NCBI RefSeq assembly: GCF_000516555.1 | Contig: NZ_AZSJ01000003.1 | Coordinates: 1-34,216, forward strand | DNA: 34,216 nt | Reading direction: 5' to 3' | Source of the DNA: Afipia sp. P52-10 | GTDB taxonomy: Bacteria; Pseudomonadota; Alphaproteobacteria; Rhizobiales; Xanthobacteraceae | In this document: piece after piece, positions 14,938-24,300 of the stretch | Layout of the letters: each line of letters opens with the position of its first letter | Numbering within the stretch: the first letter of the stretch is position 1 | The notes under the pieces: generated by a model | Seen by the model: only the letters and a program-made list of their open reading frames with translations | What the model was told of the DNA's origin: nothing | Database searches by the model: none | Translations under genes and position numbers: made by a program

Positions 14938-17874
14938 TTACCATTGGTAGCGCAGGACACCCTTGCCGGCGTAACCTGTGGTGCGGTCCGAGAACTCGCC
15001 CTCGAACACGCCGGCGATCGAGAAGCCGTTGCGCCACCGCGTTTCTGCCGACGCTGACACGAGCGCGACGTTGCGCGCCTGCGGGGCGCCAAACACCGTG
15101 AAGCCTGACGCCGGCAGCACCTGGAACGAGGCGAACAGCGCCCGGTCGGTCTCGTAGTAGTGCGCCCACGCTGCGCGGCCACGCAATGTCAGCAAGGCAC
15201 CGCCGACCGCGAACGCCTTGTCGGCACGCATGCCAAGTTCGGTCCGCGAGGTCGAAACGTCTTTCGACGCATAGCTCAACGCAAACGTATTCGCCCCCAA
15301 CGCCACCTGCTCGTTGTAGCCTGGCAGCCAGTACACCGCCGCCTGCCCGGCCGCATACGGCGTGATGCCCATCCATGGCGTCGCGAAGCGGTAACCGCCC
15401 TCGATCCGGCCAGCGAGCGAATGGGCGGCATATGCCGCCGTCAGCTTGTCGATACCTGCTGCGGTCACGAAGCGATCGGTGCTCACGTCATGCCAGCCGT
15501 AGGCCATCGCACCCTTGATGTAACCCGCGCCGATCGTCTGCTGCGCGAACGCACCCGCCTGGAAGACATCGGCGCGACCGCTGCCGAGATTCTGGCTCAG
15601 CGAGAAGCGGCTCTCACCACCGCTGACCGCAAAACCGACCAACGTGTCCGGTGACAGCCGATAGTCTGCACCCACCGCAAACCCATAGGCGCGTGCGGTC
15701 GCATCATGCGAGCCGATCCCAGCACGGCCGTCGCCCTTCAGCTCGCCGCCATAAGCCGCACCCCACACGCTCCAGCGCGGATCGAACACGCTCGCCCGCA
15801 GCGGCGCCTTGCGCGCCATCGCCGCATAGGCGTCCTGCTCGCTGCGCGAGCGCTTGGCTGTCGCGGCATAAGCATCCGCCTCCCCGCCCGCGTATCCGCT
15901 CGCCAACGGCGCGCCTCCCGTGGCAGGACCCCGGCTGGTAACGAACGGATCGAGCATCAGGTTAAGGAAATAATCGCTCTGCTGGAACGCCGCCGTCGAG
16001 GCCTGCGTCCCACTCTCACCGGACGCCTGCGTCAGACCATTCGGCGTCAACGCGCCGTAGACCCGTGGGATACCGCCCGCAGCATTGAAGGAGTTGACGA
16101 GCGCGTTCGCGACATTGGTCTGATTGACGGTGAGACCCGGACCGAAGTTCGGCACCGCCATCGCCAAATTGAGGTAGACGTTGTTGGCGTCGTAATCGAG
16201 CGATGCCGTGAAGGCTTGCGGCAGATTGGTATTGACCAGGCTGCCGAACGTGCCGCTTCGCCCGCCCGCAGCATTGAGAATCGTATACCGCCGTTCGATA
16301 TAGCTGCCCGGCTCATACATCGCCGAAACCGTCGCGCCGCCGAGCGTCGCCGTGCCGGTGACGTTGGTGCGGTCCGCGTTGGTCGGCGACACCTCGACCA
16401 GATAGGTCGAAGCGGCGGTCAGCGCGAGATTGCCTGCAACGGTGATGGCGCCGATCGAATTGCCCGGCGACAGCGTGCCGCCATTGATCGTCGTATTCGG
16501 CAGCGTACCTGAACCACCGATCGTGCCGCCGGCATTGACGGTCAATTCCGACGATGAGCTCAGCGACGTGTTCACGACGAGTTTGCCGCCGTTCACCGTG
16601 GTCGTACCGGAGTATTCCATCACGCCGGACAGGATGAGTGTCCCGGTACCGACCTTCTCGAGCGAGCCCCGTCCGGTGCTTCCACAGCCGCACGGGTCGA
16701 AATCGGCGATACGGCCGGTTACTTCGCTGGTCAAATTATTGCTGCCGACGACAAGCGTATTACCGCCGCCGATATAATAGATGCCGGAGCCCGCGATCGA
16801 ACCGGCGCCGATGCGCCCGTCTCCGTTGGGGCCGACGCTACTGCCGAAATCGACAAAGCCGGTGCCGTTGGTGATGAACTGTGCGTTGCCGCCGGTGCTG
16901 TTGCCGTTGAAGACCGTGGCGCTGTCGTCGCCGGTGGTGATGGTCGCGGATCCTGCGGTGGCAAACTCTCCGAAGATCGCGCCGCCGCCATTACGGTTGG
17001 TGATCTGCGCATTCCCTGCAGTCGTCATGGCCGCGAAAATCGTTCCACCATCGTTGTTATCGATGATGGCGTGGCCTGCGCTCGCGGTGTCCGTCGGCGT
17101 GACCCCGAACAGGGTCGCGGCCTGATGGTTGGTGATCTGTGCATGGCCGGCGTTGCTAGTCCCGATGAAGAACAAACTGCCGCCGTTGCGGTTGACGATG
17201 GAAGCGCTCCCTGCCTGGCTCGCGTCCGAGAAATAGATCGTTCCTTGATCGTTATCGATCGTCGCACGGCCTGCGCTGCTCGTTTGCACGAAAGCGATCG
17301 CCGAAAAAAAGCTCTTGTTGCTGATCGTCGCATTAGCGGCTGTTGCACTGCCAGCAAACTCCAGCAGGCCGTCGGTGTTGTTGATCATCGCAGCCGCCGC
17401 AGTCGCGCTATCGGTGAACGACACGACTCCGGTATTCTGGATGTTGATGATCGCGTTGCCGGCGCTTGCGCCGTTCTGGAAGACGATGTCGCCGAAATTG
17501 GTGAAGGTTGGCTGTTGGCTCGAGTTGTTGACGATGCCAGGTCCCGTCAGAGTGAGCGCATTGTTGATCGCGATAGAGAATGTATAGAGCGGCGCGCCGG
17601 CATTGAATTGCATCGCCGCGATCGTCGGCGAGACGTTGTCGATGTCGATGTTGGTGGGTGTCGCGCCCGCGAAGATGGCGGTATCGCCGGCGCCCGGCTG
17701 ACCGCTCGGCGTCCAGTTATCGTCGTCCCCCCAGCGACCAGGCATGCCAGTGCCATCCCAGGTCCGCTCCTGCGCTTGCGCTGGCAATGCGAGAATGCTG
17801 GCGCTTGCCATCAGGCTTGCCGCGAACACCGGCCGAACCACGGCAACTGCTGTCTGCCGCATCAACGGTTTCAT
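14938..17874 (-). CDS. autotransporter (type Va) with repetitive passenger
   Basis: 978 residues, exported by Sec and inserted in the outer membrane. The signal peptide is residues 1-34 (ending LALPAQA). After RTWDGTGMPGRWGDDDNW comes a passenger with nine units of 20-24 residues (about 141-330) on the pattern A-x-I-x-N-x-x-GG-x-I-F-x4-AG. Next is an autotransporter-associated beta repeat (LEKVGTGTLILSGVMEYSG, TTVNGGKLVVN, NGGTLSPGNSIG). The last 280 residues are the beta-barrel, ending in LRYQW with the terminal aromatic needed for Bam recognition. Function is probably adhesion or surface display; no protease or esterase motif is seen. The start at 17874 (MKPLMRQ) gives the natural signal peptide; a GTG at 17880 in the same frame, closer to GGGGG, is also possible. 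Confidence 0.9.
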   Translation of the reverse strand: MKPLMRQTAVAVVRPVFAASLMASASILALPAQAQERTWDGTGMPGRWGDDDNWTPSGQPGAGDTAIFAGATPTNIDIDNVSPTIAAMQFNAGAPLYTFSIAINNALTLTGPGIVNNSSQQPTFTNFGDIVFQNGASAGNAIINIQNTGVVSFTDSATAAAAMINNTDGLLEFAGSATAANATISNKSFFSAIAFVQTSSAGRATIDNDQGTIYFSDASQAGSASIVNRNGGSLFFIGTSNAGHAQITNHQAATLFGVTPTDTASAGHAIIDNNDGGTIFAAMTTAGNAQITNRNGGGAIFGEFATAGSATITTGDDSATVFNGNSTGGNAQFITNGTGFVDFGSSVGPNGDGRIGAGSIAGSGIYYIGGGNTLVVGSNNLTSEVTGRIADFDPCGCGSTGRGSLEKVGTGTLILSGVMEYSGTTTVNGGKLVVNTSLSSSSELTVNAGGTIGGSGTLPNTTINGGTLSPGNSIGAITVAGNLALTAASTYLVEVSPTNADRTNVTGTATLGGATVSAMYEPGSYIERRYTILNAAGGRSGTFGSLVNTNLPQAFTASLDYDANNVYLNLAMAVPNFGPGLTVNQTNVANALVNSFNAAGGIPRVYGALTPNGLTQASGESGTQASTAAFQQSDYFLNLMLDPFVTSRGPATGGAPLASGYAGGEADAYAATAKRSRSEQDAYAAMARKAPLRASVFDPRWSVWGAAYGGELKGDGRAGIGSHDATARAYGFAVGADYRLSPDTLVGFAVSGGESRFSLSQNLGSGRADVFQAGAFAQQTIGAGYIKGAMAYGWHDVSTDRFVTAAGIDKLTAAYAAHSLAGRIEGGYRFATPWMGITPYAAGQAAVYWLPGYNEQVALGANTFALSYASKDVSTSRTELGMRADKAFAVGGALLTLRGRAAWAHYYETDRALFASFQVLPASGFTVFGAPQARNVALVSASAETRWRNGFSIAGVFEGEFSDRTTGYAGKGVLRYQW

Positions 17875-17911
17875 GATCACGATGCCCCCAACTATCCAAA
17901 CTGCCAATTTC

Positions 17912-17943
17912 CGCCGCGTCCTTGAAAACCGGTGGACGCGGCG
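17912..17943. promoter_or_regulatory. hairpin in the autotransporter 5' leader
   Basis: CGCCGCGTCC (17912-17921) and GGACGCGGCG (17934-17943) are a perfect 10-base inverted repeat around a 12-base loop. It starts 38 bases upstream of the chosen autotransporter ATG, so it should be in the mRNA leader. No T-run follows in the direction of transcription, so it is not a standard terminator. It could protect or control the message. Confidence 0.5.
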
Positions 17944-18003
17944 TTTCCCCTGAGCAGGAATCGAGGCTAGCGGGTCAAGGGAACCGTCGCAACGATCAAA
18001 TTG

Positions 18004-18024
18004 CACAAAATAGCAAGTTTTGTG
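18004..18024. promoter_or_regulatory. operator-like inverted repeat upstream of the autotransporter
   Basis: CACAAAA, seven bases, TTTTGTG: a perfect 7+7 inverted repeat with helical-turn spacing, AT-rich in a GC-rich setting. It lies 130-150 bases upstream of the autotransporter start. This is the form of a site for a dimeric helix-turn-helix regulator. A CTTGAC-like -35 (minus strand, 17973-17978) lies between it and the gene, but with a poor -10. Confidence 0.4.
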
Positions 18025-18150
18025 AAATGAGCTCTGGCGGCCACACAGTGTCGTCCGGGGGGAGCCGCTCACGGCGCATGATGGCGCGCCTGCTCGTGAA
18101 CGCTGCACAGAACATGCGGCGTTCACGGCGCTCTTGGGTCACGAGACTGT

Positions 18151-19808
<1,658 letters not shown>

Positions 19809-19847
19809 ACCGGCCCGGCACGCGAGCGCTATCACGAGATCCATCCT

Positions 19848-19869
19848 CTGCGCGCTGATTGGCGCGCAG
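19848..19869. terminator. GC-rich hairpin downstream of the thioesterase
   Basis: CTGCGCGC, loop TGATTG, GCGCGCAG: a perfect 8-base stem, 40 bases after the thioesterase stop in a convergent gap. No T-run follows, so intrinsic termination is uncertain; it may instead stabilise 3' ends. Confidence 0.4.
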
Positions 19870-19913
19870 GCTCGCGAATTGACGATAGCTTCCTGTGGTA
19901 TTGAAACTTATAC

Positions 19914-19933
19914 CGCCAAGCTTAAGCTTGGCG
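19914..19933. terminator. 20-base perfect palindrome across the ferredoxin stop codon
   Basis: CGCCAAGC-TTAA-GCTTGGCG. As RNA it folds to an 8-base stem with a TTAA loop, and the ferredoxin stop codon (19922-19924, minus strand) lies in that loop. It is at the convergent boundary with the thioesterase gene. Only a weak T-rich tail follows, so it may act as a bidirectional end-of-transcript hairpin rather than a strong terminator. Confidence 0.5.
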
Positions 19934-20242
19934 CTCGGGGACTGTAACAGTCAGACCTTCGAGCTCCGGCGAGACCTTGATCTGGCAGGACAGACGCGAA
20001 GCCGGACGCACGTCGAACGCGAAGTCGAGCATATCCTCTTCCATCGGCGAAGGATCACCCGTCTTCTCCTTCCACTCATCCGCGACCCAGACATGGCAGG
20101 TCGCACAGGCGCAGGCGCCGCCGCACTCGGCGAGAATACCTGGAACGGCATTGCGGATCGCAGCTTCCATCACGGTGGAGCCTGGTTCCGCGTCGACGGT
20201 GTGGGTTTCCCCCTTGTGATCGATGAAGTTGATTTTGACCAT
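19922..20242 (-). CDS. [2Fe-2S] ferredoxin, adrenodoxin/putidaredoxin type
   Basis: A small electron carrier of 106 residues. The cluster ligands are C40, C46 and C49 in [15 protein letters not shown] (C-x5-C-x2-C) and C86 in RLSCQIKV; an extra cysteine, C44, lies inside the loop, as in bacterial FdVI-type proteins. The [21 protein letters not shown] segment is typical of the class. Start at 20242 ([12 protein letters not shown]), with GGGA just before the ATG; the upstream open frame is not homologous. It is likely a redox partner for the reductase at 18151-19179, given proximity, or for a cytochrome P450 elsewhere. The last codons overlap a perfect palindrome. Confidence 0.94.
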   Translation of the reverse strand: MVKINFIDHKGETHTVDAEPGSTVMEAAIRNAVPGILAECGGACACATCHVWVADEWKEKTGDPSPMEEDMLDFAFDVRPASRLSCQIKVSPELEGLTVTVPERQA

Positions 20243-20509
20243 GATTCCCGCGCGCCCGGATGGAAAGGAACGTCGTCTATAACCGTTCCAGACTGGGCGC
20301 GCTAGTGAGCGGATTTGGCAGGAGCATCCCACAAAGCCGCGGGCTCGCGACACGAAGATCGCAGCGACAAGCGGCCCTCCGGAGGCTCCTTTGCTGTCCT
20401 ATCAGGTCTTCAACGAAGCGGTCGGACGTCATTGCACCGCAACGAATGACTGGCCCACGCTGACATCAAGCCAGGCGGCCTCGGAACCGACGCCGCGCGA
20501 TCAGACCGG

Positions 20510-20899
20510 TCAGCGCGCGCGAAGCCGCTCGTCGATCGCTTGCAGCGCGTCGCTGACCCGCTCGCGCAAAGTCGCGACGTCCGCATCCACCGTGACACCG
20601 GCGCGCAGGTTACGCTCCAATTGATCAGCCGCGTCACCTACCGCAAAGGCCCCCACCCCGCGCGCGGAACCTTTCAGCGTATGCGCCAGCGACATGCCCT
20701 CGCGCGGCAGCTTCTCCAGCCGGCCGAGCAGATCCACCAGTTGCGTACGGAACAGGGCCAATACTTCCTGCTCGATCCCGCGTTCGCCGAGCGTCATGCG
20801 TTCGAGATGGTTGAAATCAATCGCCGGCCCTTCAGGCACGAGCGACGGCGAAGCCACCCAGCCAGGGGATTTCGCTTCGGGCTTTACAGGTCCGCTCAT
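20510..20899 (-). CDS. Hpt (histidine phosphotransfer) domain protein
   Basis: A 129-residue stand-alone Hpt protein. The phosphorylatable histidine is H73 in SLAHTLKGSARGVGA (70-84), with the KGSA turn conserved. A four-helix-bundle pattern runs from about 28 to the end, after a Pro/Gly-rich N-terminal tail of about 25 residues. Such proteins relay phosphate between a hybrid kinase and a response regulator in the cytoplasm; no kinase or regulator gene is in the window. The start at 20899 (MSGPVKPEAK) was chosen because the upstream frame has no Hpt homology. Its promoter side is shared, head to head, with the GPR-like gene. It has two AGTTAACG motifs 20 bases apart about 85-110 bases upstream. 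SixA-type phosphatases act on Hpt domains, and one is encoded at 8915. Confidence 0.85.
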   Translation of the reverse strand: MSGPVKPEAKSPGWVASPSLVPEGPAIDFNHLERMTLGERGIEQEVLALFRTQLVDLLGRLEKLPREGMSLAHTLKGSARGVGAFAVGDAADQLERNLRAGVTVDADVATLRERVSDALQAIDERLRAR

Positions 20900-21334
20900 C
20901 GACGGATGCTCTTGAGAGAATGAACGTCTGCGCAGCCGCAACAGACCACGGCCGGCGAGCGGTAAGACAACCATGGCCTTAGTTAACGTGACGTTGCACC
21001 AGTTAACGATCGACGCCGCCAAATTGCCGTAATTTTTGCCAGCTTTCGCCTGATTATCGGCCAAACGGCTCAAATTCCTATTATGGGACAACTGATCCAC
21101 CGTTCACCCCGTGGAAAACCAGTGGACGTGTTAACGATGATTAAAATGTTCTTAATAGTGATGGTTTCATTCGCACCGCCAAGCCAATAGGATGTTTGCG
21201 GAAAAAGGGGACAAGTCTCGCACCGGGAGAGCGGACCGGCAGCGGGTCGCTTCAGGCAAACTTGAACTTGAGAGCAATGTGACGGTCCGACGTCGCAATT
21301 GCCTTCCCCACAGTAAACGAGGGCGTTAGTCGAG
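20900..21334. other. divergent Hpt / GPR-like control region
   Basis: 435 bases without a gene, markedly richer in A+T than the surroundings. It carries AGTTAACG at 20981-20988 and again at 21001-21008, exactly 20 bases apart, a third GTTAACGAT near 21130, and a full CtrA-type box at 21141-21155. The remaining 180 bases before the GPR-like start show only a distant GAGGG as ribosome binding site. Confidence 0.65.
21141..21155 (+). promoter_or_regulatory. CtrA-type binding site (TTAA-N7-TTAA)
   Basis: TTAA-AATGTTC-TTAA is an exact match to the alphaproteobacterial CtrA consensus core. A further TTAA at 21131-21134 lies six bases upstream. It is 180 bases before the GPR-like start and 240 bases before the Hpt start. 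CtrA is the cell-cycle response regulator of this class; regulation of these genes by it is an inference from the box. Confidence 0.6.
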
Positions 21335-24300
21335 ATGGCGAACAATCCAAAAAAGGTCAAAGACCCCACAGAAGTCGCGCTATCTGCCATACAAGAAGCG
21401 CTCAACATCGCCGATGCGCCGCCGGCGCCTGTCGATCTCGACCGCGTCAACCAAAAGGATCGTGGCGAGCGTGCAGCGTCCTATCCTGAGACAATCGCGC
21501 CGGCTGCGACCGACCGCATCCCCTCGCCGATCGCTTTCGAAGAGACGAACGCACCCGACCAGCTCGATCTCGGTTCGCCCGAACCGGCGCCGCGCCGTCC
21601 CGCCAACGACGACCGCGAAACCATCGGCCAGATTTTGCAGACGCTGCAGAAGAGCCGTCCGCGCCGCAACGCCTATACCCTCGCCACGATCTTCTCCGGC
21701 CTCTGGCTGGTCGGTATCGGTGCGCTGATCATCGGTTTCCTGCCGCCGCTGCAATCGATCGCCACCCAAGGCGGCGGCGCATTGGTGATCGCGGGCCTCG
21801 CCGCGTTGCTGCTCGCGCCGATCCTGCTGTTCTACTTCCTTGCAAGCCTTGCTTGGCGTGGCCAGGAACTCGGGCTGATCGCGCAATCGATGGCGCAGAT
21901 GGCCATACGCTATTCGGAACCGGAAGGCTCGGCGCGCGAATCCATGGTCACGGTCGGCCAGGCGATCCGCCGCGAGGTCGCCGCGATGGGCGACGGCGTC
22001 GAGCGCGCGATCGCGCGCGCGGGCGAACTGGAGTCGCTCGTCTCCAACGAAGTGGCCGCGCTGGAGCGGGCCTATAGCGACAACGAAGTGCGCATTCGCG
22101 CCCTGCTGCAGGACATCGCCCATCAGCGCGACAACCTGGTTGGCCAGGCCGAACAGGTGCGCAATGCGATTTCCGGCGTGCAGATCGATCTGCGTCAGGA
22201 CATCGCCGTGATCTCCGATGCGATCGCCTCGCGGGTCGATGAGGTCGCCCGCAGCATCACCACCGGCCTGCAGGAACGCGGCGAGCACATCACCCGCGCG
22301 CTCGGCAACGCCGGCGACAGCATGATCCTGGCCCTGGGCGAGCGTGGCGGTGACCTGCTCGACCGCCTCGAGGAAGCCTCCGCCGATACCACCCGCGCGG
22401 TGCTGGAAGCGAGCGAACGCCTGACTGCGAGCCTCAACTTCAAGACCGGCCATGTGCACGACGACTTCGTCGATCTGACCGATCGCATCCACGACATGAT
22501 GGACGAGCGGCTCGAGCGCATCACCGCCGAGTTCCAGAAGAAAGCCGACCAGATCGTCGACGGCATCGCCCTGCGTACCGAGCAGGTGCATGACGCGCTG
22601 AAGTCCACCGGCGAATCACTGCTGCTCGAACTCGACCTGCGCGGCACCGACATCTCCACCCGCATCGACGACGCCAGCAGCCGCCTCGCCGAGCAGATGC
22701 TCACCAGCGGCGACAAGGTCAGCGAAGCGCTCGACGTGACAGTCAACGCGCTGGTGTCGAAGGTTGTCAACGAGGCCGAAAATGCCCACGACACCCTCGC
22801 CTCCCGCATCAGCGCCTTCGACGACCTGATGCGCAACCACGGCTCGGAACTGGCGGAGAAGTTCGCGCGCGACAGCGGCACCCTCGGCGCTCTGATCACC
22901 CGCCACATCGCCGAGTTCGATCGCACGGTGAAGACCTTCGGCGGCGAGATCGTCGATCGCCTGGGTCAGCGCACGCAGGACGTCACCGACGCGCTGAAGA
23001 ACAGCGTCGATACGTTCGACACCCGCGTCACCGCGAACGCTGCGCAGTTGACCGCCGCGGTCGACCGCCACCTCAACCAGTTCAAGTCGGAATTCGACAG
23101 CCGCGTCGTCGACCTGAACGACTCGCTGGCTTCCAAGGTCAGCGCGCTGTCCAGCCACACCACCGACTTCAACGCCGCATTCGACCAGCAGCTCACCCTG
23201 TTCAAGTCGGAGGTGGATTCGCGTGTCGCAACGCTGGATGCCGCACTCGACACCCGCATCAAGTCGATGGACGATTCCGTCAACGCGCACCTCAGCCATT
23301 TCCAGAACGCGTTCGACAGCCGTGCCCAGTCGATCAACGACAGCATCATCACGCGTCTGTCGAGCTTCACCGCCTCGCTGAATCAGAACAGCGCGGAGGT
23401 CATCACCGCGCTCGACACCCGCATCGCCGGCGTCGCCGAGACGATCGACAACCGCCTCGCCCACGTCACCGAGACGCTGGACGGCCGCAGCAACTATCTC
23501 GCCGAGACTGTCGCTGCCCGCTTCCACAACATCCACGAGGGTATCGAGACGCGCGCAGGCGCCGTCGCCAAGGATATCGAGACCCGGGTCGGCCAACTCG
23601 AGGAGCTGCTCGGCACCCGCGTCGAGATCATGACCAACCGTATCGAGACCTCCGGCCGCCACGCCAGCGATGTGCTGATGTCGCGTTCGGACGAGCTGAC
23701 GCAGGCGATCAAGGCGCGCACCGAAGACGCCGAGCGCATGCTGACGTCGCTGGTCTCCAGCACCACGGAGATGCTGCAGACCGGCGCCCGCAGCGCGCAC
23801 CAGACGCTGACCTCGGTCTCCAGCGATGTCGGTGCCCAGCTCAAGGCGACCTCCGCCGATATCGAGCGCTCGCTCACCACGCTCGCGGCCACGACCGGCG
23901 AAGCCATCCTGAGCAACGCCCGCGAGGCGCAGCAATCGCTGCTCGGTACATCGGAAGGCGTCAACCAGAGCCTGAAGCTCACGGCCGGCGAAGTCGAGCG
24001 CGCCCTGGTGGTGCTCGCGGCCAACACCGCCGAGACGCTGCAGAGCAAGACCAAGGACGCGCAGACGTCGCTGGTTCTTGCGTCCGATACCGTCGCCAGC
24101 CAGCTCAAGACCGCTTCGACCGAAGCCGAGCAGTTGCTGCTGTCGCTTGCTGCCAACACCAGCGAAGCGATCAAGAGCAGCGCCCGCGATACGCAAACGG
24201 CGATGGTCACCACCTCCGACGGCGTGGTCGCACAGCTCAAGTCTGCCGCTTACGATCTGCAGCATGCGATCGGCACGGTCGGCACCAGCACCAGCGAGCA

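Noticed and set aside
20243-20509. Small open frames in the gap between the ferredoxin and Hpt genes (20260-20463 and 20391-20624, + strand)
   Set aside because: Basic, low-complexity translations without homology features; the second overlaps the Hpt gene end.
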